A DNA stretch of 64,000 nucleotides from Agapanthus africanus (GCA_030015575.1 CM057339.1:771916809-771980808), one strand, 5' to 3'. Shown: positions 20,547 through 32,470, counted from the stretch's first letter. Notes: generated by a model not told the origin, from the letters alone. Numbers and translations are program-made.

Positions 20547-21144
20547 CATTTGTTTATCCCAATCAGAGCAAAGCTCTGTTCAAATTCCGAGGCGGGAGAT
20601 GAAGCAACGCTTCATCTTCCCCCAATCAGAGCAAAATTCTGCTTTGAAAATTTAAAGTTTAATAAATGAAGCAACACTTCAGATTATTTGCGCTGCGCGC
20701 AACGCGCCACGTGTCATGCACAGATACATCAGCGCAGCGCCCAAAGCAGCGCATCAGAGCAAAGCTCTATTTAAAGTAAAGGAAGCAACGCTTCAGTTGC
20801 GCAAGCACTGCACTGCGCGACACGTGTCAGCGCACATGCGCTAGCGCAGTTGCGCTGCGCAACACGTGTCAGCGCAGACACGCGTCAGCGCAGACGCGCT
20901 AGGCGACACGTGTCAGCGCAGATGCGCTAGCACAGTTGCGCTGCGCTTTGCGCTACGCGACACGTGTCACGCGCTGGGGGCGTCTGCGCCAAACAGAATT
21001 AAGATTTCAAAGAAATCTTTCTGTTCTTGTTAAAACAAGAAGATTTTCTTCTGTAAAACAGAAGCCTTTGGATCAAAGATCCAACGGTGGGGAAAATTCC
21101 CCAAATCACTCAGAGAAAGATCTCTTTAACTAATTTATGGGTAC

Positions 21145-21153
21145 TATAAAAAG
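21145..21153 (+). promoter_or_regulatory. TATA box of copy M 3' LTR
   Basis: TATAAAAAG followed by GACCCTAGACC, identical in context to 9939-9947 apart from one base upstream. Confidence 0.7.
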
Positions 21154-22124
21154 GACCCTAGACCTCAATTCAAAGGCAGGAACATTTCTTGAAAAAAGTC
21201 AAGAGCTTCAAACAGAGAGAACTTTGAGAAAATTCCAAGAAAAAGGTAAAAACCTTCACAAGAGAGAAGAAATTTCTTCTAATAGATCATTGATCTAAAA
21301 ACCAGATCAATGATCTTTATATAATAAACAGTGCTTTGCACTTCTTATGAACCACTGGTTTTTTAAAAAAACAAGAAAAAACAAAAATAAAAAAATAGTG
21401 CTCTGCACTTCTATGAACCATTGGTTCTTGAATCTAAAAAGATTCTTAAATCATAGTGCTTTGCACTTGTAAATTGCGCTGTTGCGCTCTTGGATTGGCG
21501 CAAGCCACCGGAGCGCGCCACGTGTCAGCAGCGCAGGCGCAGCGCACTGCGCTTGCGCGACACGTGTCAGCACTATAAGCGCTTGCGCTCTCTGATTGGC
21601 GCAAAGCGCCTGATAAATGCAATGCATTTTCCAAAGGGCCAGGACCAAGCAGGCCTAATTAAATTGATGCTCTGCATCATTTATAAAAGGGCAGAGTCCA
21701 AACAAAATAATTAAAATGCTATGCATTTTAAAAGGGGCAGAGCCCAAACAAAGTAGATGCCTTGCATCATTCATAAATGAGCAGAGCCCAGAATAAATTG
21801 ATGCTCTGCATCTTTTATGGGCAGAGCCCAAACAAAAAAAATAGTAAATAATGCAGTGCATTATTTAAAAATGGGCTAAGCCCTAGCACAGGTCTAACAG
21901 ACCAAAAACAAATTAAGGCGTTGAATATTTTTCAACTGGACTTAGCCCAATCATGGCAGTAAGTCCTCAAATTAAATTGACTGAGCACGGCTGCTCCCTA
22001 AATCAATTTATATCCGATTTGAGGGTACATCTTCGAACTCCTCTGACACTTATCGTTGTAATCCTTCAACGATATCAGAGAGGTGACGGGTCCCGACGAC
22101 CACACATCGATTGGACTGCAGGGT

Positions 22125-22290
22125 CCTTAAACACGTGGATCGAAACGTCCCTAAACTAATGTTGGACCGAAACGTACCTAAACTAATGACGGACCGAAAC
22201 GTCCCTAAACTGGAATATAGACCACCACGTCCCTAAACTGGAATACGGACCATCACGTCCCTAAACTGGAGCATGGACCACTACATCTAA
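22125..22290 (+). repeat. 27-28 bp tandem array in copy M 3' LTR
   Basis: Six units of the GGACC..ACGTCCCTAAAC type, one fewer than the 5' LTR. The last unit has lost bases (CACTACATCTAAAC), so the array changed after insertion or during the last replication. Confidence 0.8.
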
Positions 22291-23037
22291 ACTGGAACAA
22301 TAGAGCCTCCAAATGCTCTTTTGCCGGATCTAAACGGTCCCGTTTAAGTTGATCTTAGCCCCAAACACGGCTAACGTATCCTTAAACATTCAAATGGATT
22401 ATAAAACTCTAAATCGACTTTGGTTCAAGGGTACATCTCTGAACTCCTCTGACACCTATCGTTGTAATCCTTCAACGACGTCAGAGAGGTGATGAGTCCC
22501 GACGGCCATATATTAAATGGATCACTACGTTAAGTTGATCTTAGTCTCAAATGAGACTAACGTATCCTTAACGAACGTTTAAGTTGATCTTAGCCCCAAA
22601 CACGGCTAATGTATTCTTAAACTAAAAACACCAAACCCAAATCTAAGTAAATACGGATTTGGACTAATCCACGTCCTACGGGCGATGGCATTACTCAGTC
22701 TCCGTATACAATCCACGGGCAACCACAAACAAAACAAACACACACGACACGAAGTGAAATTCTGGAGAAGGAGAATGTTGTTACCGCGATGCGGTAGCGT
22801 AATTAACTGCAGGGGTTTGCGCTGCAGGGAAGAGCGTCCCCACAATCAAAAAACCCTCAGGCGAGGGGGAATCTGACGAATTCTGCTACATCGGCCGCAT
22901 CCGTCTAAACCTCCGATACACGGTGCCATAAATCAACTTGGCATCTTCGGAAAGGTAGACGGATAAAACCAAATAGCATCTGCCCCGAATCTCAGGCAAG
23001 ACGTCCCCGCGTCGCGGCCGCCGTTCGGAGGGGAACA

Positions 23038-23201
23038 ATCATCTGGCGCAAGTCCTGCATCTCTGCCACAGGCCTAGCGATACTATCTATCGAAGGCGGA
23101 TCCGTCTACTCCTGTGCAACGAGCGTGCCATCCTGGTCAGTCCTCGTCGAGTCAATTCTAACCTCGGCCCTCGCTGCACCTCTCTGAGTCCCTATAGTCA
23201 T
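23038..23201 (-). pseudogene. Tekay-1 gag, N-terminal part (right of copy M)
   Basis: On the minus strand an ATG at 23199-23201 opens a frame (MTIGTQRGAARAEV..) with one in-frame TAG and the segment ARPVAEMQDLRQ, ending at the target site of copy M. The frame continues at 9354. In Tekay elements the gag N-terminus has a helical stretch here, which agrees. 23202-23430 is the untranslated leader. Confidence 0.65.
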
Positions 23202-23430
23202 CGTCGGCAAAGGCTATAAATAGAGATAGGATTTGATATGAACATGGAAATCGAATCACAATGATATGAATTATCAAGGAAGGAATTTCAAGCAATTTGT
23301 ACTTAGGTCACTTTAGGCGGAGCACCGCAACGTGAGTATGTTGCTGACATACATACACTACATTACTCTGCTTAAGCTACCTACTCCATCATACCAAGGT
23401 CATCCTACACACCGAAAAGTAAAACCTAGC

Positions 23431-23442
23431 GCTCTGATACCA
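23431..23442 (-). other. primer binding site of Tekay-1 (initiator-Met tRNA type)
   Basis: GCTCTGATACCA reads TGGTATCAGAGC on the minus strand, the usual primer site of plant chromoviruses and Copia elements, complementary to the 3' end of initiator-Met tRNA. Four bases separate it from the LTR at 23447. Confidence 0.88.
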
Positions 23443-23446
23443 ACTT

Positions 23447-24695
23447 TCTCACGACCCGAAATTGGCACGTGACGACCCTAATACTACGCAACGTCTACAG
23501 GCGTAACGCAGTAAAAGAAAGCCAAAACCCAGAAATCTAAATCATTAAAAGATAAGAAACATTGTTTAAACTTTTGAAATCGCAACCCAAATTTTTTAAA
23601 AGTCAAACTTTTCTTTCTTTAAAATTTTGGCAGCACCTCCTTTGTAAAAACTAACCCCAAAAATGGGTACAACAAAGATAAAAGGAAAGCATCCCCAAAC
23701 GGGAGCAAATACACGTCCAAAGGCGGAAAACAACCACCACAATAGATATACGACGCCGTAGCGAAGAAATAAAAGACAATAAAAGGAAACTGTATAAAAG
23801 ACAACCAAGTCACAAAATAATATACAATACGTCCTCACATCAAGTCTCTAAGTCAACATGAAAATAGTAGATGGAGAGTACAAGGATACAACGAATATAC
23901 AACACAACAACGAATAACCACAAAACCCATCTAAGCAAACTGCACACTGTGAGCTGATGCGGTATCCGCAGCAAAAGATGATAAGATAGATGAATAGCCT
24001 GCCTCGACTACTCTGGAAAACAACCTGCAAAACAACTGTGGCACAACGGGAGTGAGTTGCCAACTCGTGAATAGTAAATAACATATGCAGGTAATCGCAA
24101 GTATGCACGTACAACGCGAATCTAACATATACAATTAACAGCAATAAAGGGTCATATGAATGCAATAATCATGAAAAGTACACTAACGGTTACTACAAAT
24201 ACATGAAGCAATAATATGACAATCGGTATGCAATAATCATGCAATAATGATATGAGAATGTATATACGCAACAATCAAGAAAGGTACTCTAACAGGTACA
24301 ACTAACACATGAAGCAATGCATATAAAATGAAGTATGTAAATGGAACAGTCATGAAAGGTACACTAACAGGCAATACTAATACATGAAGCAGTGCATAAA
24401 CAATAAATGTGAAGTATGGAATGAAATATGTCATTTCCACGGAATCCTGATATCGTGGTAGGATCAAAATCCGTCATGACAATCCAAATCCTAAATTCCT
24501 CAAATCAGCCCCCAAATTGGCTCTCATATCATATAAGTCTCACAAATGCTTAATGTACAATATCGAATAAATCTCATATATCCTGAATGTATAAAATCAA
24601 GTAATCTCAAATGTCCTAAATCCAATATCAAGTGAATATCTTATATCCTAGGTCCGATATTAAGTAAATCTCATAAAATTCAATATCGAGTAAAA

Positions 24696-24753
<58 letters not shown>

Positions 24754-27002
24754 CACACACACACATACACACACAATATCGAGCACATAGGCCCTGAGCA
24801 CATAGACCCTTCACATCGACCATATAGACCCCTCACATCGAGCACATAGGCCCCACTCATCGACCATATAGGCCCACTCATATAATGAATAAGTATATTT
24901 GCATATATCATCATAAGAATATATGATGTATGTGTGTGGGTGTGTGGGTGTGTGTGTGTGTATCAGCGTCCCATACTACTGATATATATACGATGGGTAT
25001 ACATATATATATCAGCGTCCCATACCACTGATATATATACGCAGGAGCAAAACAATCAAGAAAACATTATATGAAAACCATATCTCAATGCGAAATCCAT
25101 GAATATAATATATGCAACATGAAACTGAAATGTAAGCATATAAAGGAAAAGCCGCTAATTAACTGCAATAAGTTAATATAAATATCATGCGGTTCCTAAT
25201 TTCTCCAATTCTAAATAACATCAAGTAAAGGTAAACATGTAGCTATAACCAGATATATGCGTAGACATAAAGGTATAGCAAGGTATATGTATCTACCTAT
25301 AAGTAAAGTATAAGTGAAGTATGTATGCAAGGTATACCTGTAGCTATGTCATTAAGTGTGTATGTACCAATCGCTAATGGTACAATACTCTATAGGTATA
25401 CATGTATGCTATAAGTCATATGCATAAAGAAATATGAATCAATGTCTCAATGTCCCTAACCCAAACAATATCATTTCTATATGTGGGTTGTGCGTGACAT
25501 GGCAATTATTGATGGGGTGTGTGACATACAATCAGTGCTCGTACAACATGAGCCATCAATAATAGTGCAGTGTCCTAAGGATACTAGTCCAAGCACAATA
25601 ATTAACTAAGCAGTAGGGTGAATGCGCAATTCTAAATATGAAATAGAATATGCGACAAGTCAAGTCATCTCTAGCCCAGACGCATAACGCCATGCGGGCG
25701 ATTCCCCTGTAGATGTTAAATTTACTCACCAACGCTCCTGGCTAAGTGAAACCAACCACCTGGTTTTCCTTTGTAGCAGTGTCCGAAGTCCCCGCCTGCA
25801 AACCTAACACAATAAAACAACATAACAGAAATATATTAGCAATATACCCAAAACACATACAAACTATATTAAACCGATGCAACAACACAAAACATACTCT
25901 CAAGTATTCGTATTGTGGCTAATGTGCGTAGCGACACGACGAAAACAACCTAAGAGCAAAATCACACAAAGTGCATGATCCGTGTCGTATAACGTATCGC
26001 GCTTAAACGAAACACAAGAAACTAGTGATCCCAGATTTTGTATACAGAGAAAACTCAACAATCAAACAAGACCAAAAACACCTAAACCACTGCAGACACC
26101 TACTTAGAAAAACCCAAACCCTAACTCCTACCCACGGCCGAGGTCGTCGGAAATCCCGTACACGTCGCCGGCCGAGTCCGAGATCATTGGGTTCGTGCTC
26201 CAGGTGAGGTCCTATGGTCACTGGTACAACACAACTACATTGTTTGGTTTTCTAGTAAAAACTCTGGGTCACAGCAGATCACAGATGTCATATACGACAC
26301 TAAAAAATACGATATTACGCACAACAACTTAACTTTAAACATTCTAAACTAAATCTAAAAATCTACACAACACAAAAACTATATAAAGAACAGATATAGA
26401 TCATTATCTACATAAAAGAACTCAAAGATCCAAGTTTTGCATGCTCAAAGCATCCAAGAGGCAAAAGGTGTTCAAAGATATGATTTTTGTGATATTTGTG
26501 AAGGATTTGAGATGAATTGGTGAGGGAAATAAGAGGGTTCAGTTTGAGTGTGAGAGATATGAGGGAAAAGAAAAGAGATAGAGAAAAAGAGAGAGATGAA
26601 ATGATAAAGAGAGAGGGAGGGAGAGAGAGAGAGAGGTGAGGTTAAGGATGAGTATAACCACTTCATTAATGCACCATAAATGTTTTCACACACACCTCAT
26701 CACTCCAAAACAAATATCTTCTCTTCTTCTCACAAATGATCTTGAAATTTATGGTTAAGGGTAAGATTAAAACAAGAATTAGGGTAAGCAAAGGATTAGG
26801 TTAAGTGTCATGGTTGCTAAGAACAAGATTAACACAAACAAATCCTCACATTATCGTGCACACGTGCGTGCATATTCACAACAAATAATAATAAATTATT
26901 AATTAAATGTTATAAAATGTGAGGAACCCGAATTGGTAAACTTTTTACAGTAAACCCGCATTAACGTCTAAACGAACACTAACCGAAATCTAAGGCGTTA
27001 CA
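23447..27002 (-). mobile_element. Tekay-1 5' LTR
   Basis: The LTR is 3556 bases and aligns with 2550-6044. Its left terminus reads TCTCACGACCCG where the partner has TGTCACGACCCG, so one end has lost the canonical TG/CA pair. It ends GCGTTACA at 27002. It has an expanded microsatellite at 24697-24778 and lacks about 17 bases present near 4325 of the partner. Confidence 0.88.
24697..24778. repeat. (AT)n-(CA)n microsatellite in Tekay-1 5' LTR
   Basis: A long run of AT is followed by AGACACAC... and a CA run. The partner LTR at 3801-3822 has only a short AT run. A (GT)n stretch lies at 24931-24961. Confidence 0.9.
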
Positions 27003-27007
27003 ACAAC

Positions 27008-27824
27008 ATGGGTGTATGGGACTCACACCATGGTTATGATAATCCTTGGATTTTTATTTATCTTGGTAATTCATAAATTAGTGGTAATTAGTCACATGGT
27101 TCAAGCTTGTGGAACCATTGACCAAGTCCACTGGTTTGTTTTACATGAAGATATTTATTAACTCAACCATTATTATTGACCCATGATTTTATTCTCTACA
27201 TGGGTTAGTGTATGACACTAACTCACTTATGGTTGTTATTCTCATCTCATGAGATCATTCTCTCCACACTTCTTTTTCTTCCTCTTCATGAGAGAAAAGG
27301 CTTACTAGCTTTTTCTATGATGAAAGTATAATGTGAGAAAAAGAAAACTAAAGAGAGCTCATTTCCTATTTCATCATCCTCTACTATTAGCCATTTAGTT
27401 TAGGGTGTTTGCTTCACTAAATCCTAATTTAGTGAAGAGATAGTATGAGCTTGAGTCTTCTTGACGTTGATCATTTTCGGCCTCGAAGACTTCGAGCAAG
27501 CTTATTCATTTCTCCAAGGTAACACTTTCTAGAGTTCGGAAGATTACAACTCGCAGCGAAGGGACTACTACATGGAGCTTTTGAAGTGAAGGACCGGTCT
27601 ACAAATATTGTATTCTTCATCCACTTAGATGTTAAGTTGTTAACATTACTTGTTTGTTTAAATTTCTAGTTAAAAATTCTTGGTTAGAGTTATTTAGAAC
27701 GGCAAAAATTTAAAAACGACATGGACGATACCTTCCGAAACCTTGCTGCCGTCCTAGGTAACCCTACACTTATCTCGTCCTAGACCCAATACGAGAGTGT
27801 CGGATTTCGGATCTAAATATAACA
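27008..27824 (+). mobile_element. Copia-A LTR, right part
   Basis: This continues 2325-2549 after Tekay-1 and one target copy. It holds landmarks typical of this Copia LTR type: CAAGGTAACACTTTCTAGAG near 27520, CGGCAAAAATTTAAAAACG near 27700 and an end reading AAATATAACA at 27824. No primer site follows, so it is a solo LTR or a 3' LTR whose body lies to the left. No coding frame. Confidence 0.6.
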
Positions 27825-28080
27825 CTGCCCAATAAGGATTCGGGTTTGGTAGTACAAGGACCCGACCCAATAAAAGAACTACAGAAGCTTCATCCCTCCA
27901 TCAATTTTTCAAATATTGACTCCATCAATCACCAAAAAATTAGAAAAAAAAATTAGTTTAATCCAATGCTTTTAGTCTTCTTCCAATGACCAATTTCTCT
28001 TCATCAATGCCTCCTCCTTCAACCCAACAAATTCAAACTCCTCATGAAAGATCGAAACTTTTTTCGGACCCATTGAATCA
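27825..28080. other. non-coding sequence upstream of PPR pseudogene
   Basis: Outside the nest. I see no clear promoter element. AT-rich, with CCTCCTTCAACC just before the first frame. Confidence 0.4.
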
Positions 28081-30191
28081 ATGGAGCTCAAATCGCCATT
28101 CAATCTCTTAGATGACAAGCTCTCATCCCATCTCAAATGCAGGTCTATAGACCCAAGAACAATCCACTCCCTCTCTCTAAAGCTAGGCTGCATTTTCCTC
28201 CACTTTCCTATCAAACAATCTCCTCAACTCTTATGCCGCGAGGTTGAATTTCATGGATGCCCGCAAACTATTCGAAGAAATTCCACACCCAAATGTGGTC
28301 ACTTGGTCCTCGATCATTTCCTGTTACGCCCAATCGGGCAATCTTAATAATTCCGTTCTGTTCTTCAACAAAATGCAACGTAGTGATGTTCTTCCAAATA
28401 AATTCACGTTCGGGAGCATCGTTACGGGTTGCACCCGTGTTAGAGATTTGAGGATCGGGGTGCAGACCCACTGCGGTGTAGTTAAGTTCAGGTTCAAGCC
28501 CGATATGTTTATATCCGGTGCATTGATCGATATGTATGCAAAATGCAGTAAGATTGATGATTCTTGGAAGTTATTTTACCAAACTCCGAATAAAGATGTA
28601 TGTGTTGGACTACTATGATCACTAATGTATCCAATAGCGTGCAATATCGAAACGAAGCACTTGGGCTTTTGAAGGATTTGATTGCTGTTGGAGTTTGGCC
28701 TGTAAGCATGACTTTTGCAAGCCTTGTTAAGGTTTTTGATGAGCCCGCGAAGCTAAATCAAGCGAAGCAAGCTCATGGGTATTTGATAAAAGTTGGACTC
28801 GATGTAGATGATCATTTGGGTAGCGCTCTTGTTGCAATGTATGCGAAATGTGGAGGTGTAGATGAAGCTGCGAGACTCTCTTTGAGAATGAATCATGATG
28901 TGGTCTCGTTGACTTCGCTTCTAGTTGCATACGCACAAAATGGATATGATGTACAAGCCATTTAAGTTTTTCAAAGAATGGTACAGAAAAAAGTTTTGAT
29001 TGATCAATTTGCAATTGCTAGTGTTATTAGGGCTTGTTCAAGTATGGGAGAAGTAAAAAAGGGAAAAGAAATTCATGGATATGCAATTAGAAGAAGTTTT
29101 GTATTCGACATTTCGGTTGGAAACTCTCTGACCACATTTTATGGAAAATGTGGTTAGATTTTAAATTCTGAGCAGGTGTTTATGCTAATGAGGGATAGAG
29201 ATATCATCTCATGGACCACGATGTTAACTTGCTACAATCAAAATTAATTTGCAGAAAAAGCCCTTTCATTTTTCCAAAAAATGCTTCAACAAGGACTTAG
29301 ACCACCAATTTTTACTCTCACAGGTGCAATACGTGCTTGTTCTCAGATTGCAAACCTTCATATCGGCGACCAAATCCATTCAAGAATAATTCTAATGGGG
29401 ATGGATGCAAATCCCTCAGTAGGTAATTCTCTAATAACTATGTATGCGAAATGCGGTAACATAGAGGATGCGATAAAAATCTTCAATTTCATGACTAAAA
29501 GAGACGTCGTATATTGGAATGCACAAATCACTGGTTTTTCTTACCATGGCTTCGAAAAAGAGGCTGTTAAGCTGTTTCAGCTAATGAAAAAGGATGGAAT
29601 AGTACCTGATGATTACACTTTCGTTGGAATTCTTGCTTCTTGTAGTCAAGGTGGTCTTGTTGCTGAAGGCTTGGAGTGTTTCTGATTGATCAAAGAAATT
29701 TATCGATTCGAGCCAAAAATGGAGCATTACGCTTGTGCAGTTGATCTCTTAGTTCTTGCCGACAAGCTACAGGAAGCTGTAAATTTCATTAAACATATGC
29801 CTTTCGAACCTGACAATTTAATTTGGGAAGCCTTGCTTGCATCATGCAAAGAGTACAGAGATATAGAGCTAGAAATTCTGTGGCGCAAAAAATATTGGAG
29901 ATGAAAGCCGAAGAGGCTTCACCCTATATTACTTTATCGAGGATTCATGCTTCGATGGGCTTGTGGGATCAAAAGGCTTACTTTTTCTATATGATGAAGG
30001 ATCAAGGAGTGTACAAGGAACCTGGAAAAAGTTGGATTCAAGCTCATCATAGGCCGAAACATACAGAAGATGCATGCAATAAGTTTGAAGAGATGAGAAA
30101 AATAATGAGAAAATGTTGTATACTTCTTCTGAATGTGTACAGAGAAAATTTAACTTATGATGATCCCATTGTACAAGATTGTAGTCAATGA
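28081..30191 (+). pseudogene. pentatricopeptide-repeat (PPR) protein, PLS type with E domain, decayed
   Basis: PPR proteins are RNA-binding helical-repeat proteins, mostly imported into mitochondria or chloroplasts for RNA processing or editing. Repeats are clear: ARKLFEEIPHPNVVTWSSII, ALIDMYAKCSKIDDSWKLF, ALVAMYAKCGGVDEAARL, SLITMYAKCGNIEDAIKIF and YWNAQITGFSYHGFEKEAVK. The E-domain region has PFEPDNLIWEALLASC and, in another frame, ASPYITLSRIHASMGLWDQ with KEPGKSWIQ. The frame starts at 28081, shifts near 28205 and again near 28600, then runs with stops at 28963 (TAA), 29155 (TAG), 29245 (TAA) and 29683 (TGA), and shifts once more near 29890. No intron is evident, as usual for PPR genes. 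No DYW domain follows 30191. The number of lesions rules out a working full-length product. Confidence 0.9.
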
Positions 30192-30399
30192 GTAGAACAA
30201 ATTGACCTCTGGGTCTCAATTTTGCAGCAAACATTGCAGAAATTTGATTTTTCATTTCAGTATCCTGAGTTTATTCAATCACGAATGCTTGCGCCATTTC
30301 GGGAAAAAAAAAATCCAATGACGTCTTTATAAATTACCCGATACTTAACAAAAAATCCTGAGAACAAAGCAGTGCCTGCGTAAAAATATCAGCAGCATA

Positions 30400-31080
30400 G
30401 TCATTTCTATTATCGGTACGTAGCATAGTCACTTCTCAATTGAAGAAGGTGAAGTTGCTCTCTTACTTGCAAAGACACGAGTTTTGTACAAGCACTACGA
30501 ACACCAAGCAAGCATAGACCGACCGGACTCTTTTCCTGCTTTCCTCATCGATAGAAAATGCTGAAGTGATCCAAGTAATGCCCGTTTTGTAGTGATCCAA
30601 TGTAACACCCGATTTGTGCAATACCGGAAACAATCGGATTCCAAGATACTATGTTCGACTCTCTCATTCGATAGAAAATCTCGAGAGCTTCATCCATTCT
30701 CCCATTCTGAGCATACCCCAGGCGTCTTTTTTTGGCATTCGTATAATCATTTGCGTTGCCTCACCCATTCTTCCACATTGAGCGTTGCCACGGATCATAG
30801 CAATTCCAACTAAAATTATCTCCCGTCCTAATTATGTAAAAATTCCAAGAGCTTCATCCATTCTCATGCTTTGCACATACCCTGAGATCATTGTAGTTTG
30901 CGCTGCAACATTCTTATTAGGCATCTTATCAAGCGATTCTCTCGTTTCGTCGAGCTTTCTAACACGAACATACACATTAATCATCATGGTCCAAGAAACC
31001 AAGTTCTTTCGGGCATTTGAATGCAAACATTATGAGGGTACCCGGCAATCATTTGAGAAGAGAGAGCTAAAGAAGAAGAT
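30400..31080 (-). pseudogene. second PPR gene fragment, opposite strand
   Basis: On the minus strand 31026-30832 reads KNLVSWTMMINVYVRVRKLD, then MPNKNVAAQTTMISGYVQ and MRMDEALGIF, consistent with PPR repeats of the RNVVSWT type. Upstream, another frame gives MIAGY near 31060. Downstream, GYAQNGRMDEALEIF with SNIVSWNPIVSG lies near 30620-30740 and weaker traces continue to ~30400. Stops and shifts separate the pieces. It converges on the PPR pseudogene at 28081-30191; the repeats differ, so this is a second PPR gene rather than an inverted copy that I can align by eye. Confidence 0.75.
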
Positions 31081-31699
31081 GGTTTGAATGAACAAATTAA
31101 AGCTCATGTGACTCAAATTCCTAGTCTTGTGAATTTCCAACACTTACATATTAATTTGGGAAGCAAAAAACTAATTGAATAAATAAAAGTTTTTGAGGGC
31201 TTGAAAGTTGAAAACCCTTTTTAAAAGTTCTAAGTAGTTTCGCAAAGTTCCAGTCCTCTCTTTTTTTAAGCACATGATAAAACAAGACCATGTAATTTGG
31301 CAGCATCCCATATTTGCATATGGCCCTTCCTTTTAAAAAATTAAAAGAAACCATGGTTTTGGTAACCTTGTCGTCATACTAGCTATGTATTGATATTAAA
31401 TATATAGATGGTGCAAATTAAAGATGGAAAGGTTGGGTAGTAGGTAAAATAAAGATGAATTTAGATAAAGTTAGCTTAATCCTTGAAAATTTTCTTCAAT
31501 TCAAATTTTGTTTTTCACCACTTTATCCCTTTTTTATCAAAAGAAATATTCTTCCTTCTTCATTGCCCTCTTTGTTTTCTTAGTGTTTTTTTTGGAGGTG
31601 TTTCCTTTTAATTCAAAATTAGAAATCGATTGATTGACAGAGAGAGAGAGAGGGCTGAAAAAAAAGTGCCGAGCCACATGATGATGCTCATAAGTGGAA
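31081..31699. other. AT-rich intergenic sequence
   Basis: No frame or repeat worth naming; short T-rich and A-rich runs and a (GA)n stretch at 31640-31654. Confidence 0.5.
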
Positions 31700-32470
31700 A
31701 TTCCTCAGATCACGATATGTGGCAGATGGCGTGTCATCCGCGTAAAGCGGGCTGCGGAGGTAGAATCAGTATGGAGCATTGGTGATTTTCTTTGGATGGT
31801 TTCCGAGTTTACACCCCCACTTCTTGCTCTAGAACAATTCAGCAGCCGAGCCTTCACCCTCTTTTTGCTCGTCTTCGAGCTATTGCAGAGCTAACCTTCC
31901 ACAGCCTTCCTGCTCATCTCCGAGCAATGGCAGGCCGAGTTTCCTCAGCCTCCTTGCTCGTTTCCGAGCCATGTGACAGACCGAGCTTTCTCGGTCTCCC
32001 CGATCAACTAAGAGTGCGGAACCCAAGCGCCCCCGTAACGGCATCGCGTATCTTTCCAGAGCGAGATATTTGCCCCCTTATGTTCCGCGTCCCACACTAG
32101 CGCGTCCCCCATTAATGGGTGTATGCTGCCATTAAATACGAGGATAACGCAGGGGCGTAACAGACGGCGATGATCTCGCGCCTGCTTGCTCCACGCGACC
32201 ACTATATACACCCCTCTTTCAGACAACTCAGGTAACTGAAATTCACTCCAAAATGCCGTTACTCTGCACCTATTACTCGGCATTAACTTGATCGTCGAAG
32301 GGTCCTACGCTCGTCACCTAACCCGGGACTTCTTTTGCAGATAGCTTGACGTCAACGCCAACCCATTGAGATCTACACGCTCAACAACTCCCAAACCAAA
32401 TCTCAACCGTTAAAGACCGCCATCATAGGGTCGACGGAGGACGACATCTGAATGAGATCACAGCCTCCAT
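31700..32470 (+). mobile_element. probable LTR remnant of a Gypsy (Tat-type) element
   Basis: Three units of about 45-55 bases with GCTCG..CGAGC inverted repeats (31867-31880, 31912-31925 imperfect, 31956-31969) precede a more GC-rich stretch. CTATATACACCCC at about 32202 looks like a TATA box. About 100 bases later comes TTGATCGTCGAAGGGTCCTA, then ACCCGGGACTTCTTTTGCAG. The order TATA, GATCGTCGAAGGGTCC, CCCGGGA..TTGCAG resembles the R/U5 of Tat-type LTRs. Neither terminus is visible and there is no coding sequence, so this is an inference. Confidence 0.45.

Larger units (their letters stand above)
9360..23037 (+). mobile_element. Gag-only Tat-like LTR element, copy M (complete, nested in Tekay-1)
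   Basis: The element is 13.7 kb: 5' LTR 9360-11876, primer site 11882-11900, gag frame 11933-15667, a 4.9 kb region of tandem arrays with one antisense frame (19453-19959), polypurine tract 20536-20546 and 3' LTR 20551-23037. No protease, RT, RNase H or integrase is visible, so it should depend on another element for reverse transcription and integration. The flanks are ATCGT (9355-9359) and ATCAT (23038-23042), a 5-bp target duplication with one change. Removing the element plus one target copy restores the gag frame of Tekay-1, which confirms the boundaries. The Tat-like label rests on the gag type and on the long repeat-rich region before the 3' LTR, and is an inference. Confidence 0.9.
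20551..23037 (+). mobile_element. 3' LTR of copy M
   Basis: The LTR is 2487 bases, TGTTTATCCC to GGGGAACA. It matches 9360-11876 throughout. Some hairpins perfect here are damaged in the 5' LTR (20564-20578 CAGAGC-AAA-GCTCTG against CAGAGCAAAACTCTG; 21068-21084 TTGGATC-AAA-GATCCAA against TTGGATCAAAAATCCAA). It has a TATA box at 21145 and a shortened tandem array at 22125-22290. Confidence 0.9.
2550..27002 (-). mobile_element. Tekay-1: Ty3/Gypsy chromovirus, split by copy M
   Basis: On the minus strand the order is 5' LTR (23447-27002), primer site (23431-23442), gag (23201 down to ~9183, interrupted), protease/RT/RNase H/integrase/chromodomain remnants (~8900 to 6060), polypurine tract (6045-6060) and 3' LTR (2550-6044). 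The flanks are GCAAC (2545-2549) and ACAAC (27003-27007), a 5-bp target duplication with one mismatch. Both LTRs align over their whole length with scattered substitutions and microsatellite differences. The coding region is full of stops and frameshifts, so the copy is inactive. Assignment to Tekay rests on the LTR ends, the initiator-Met primer site, the order of domains and the trace of a chromodomain. Confidence 0.88.
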
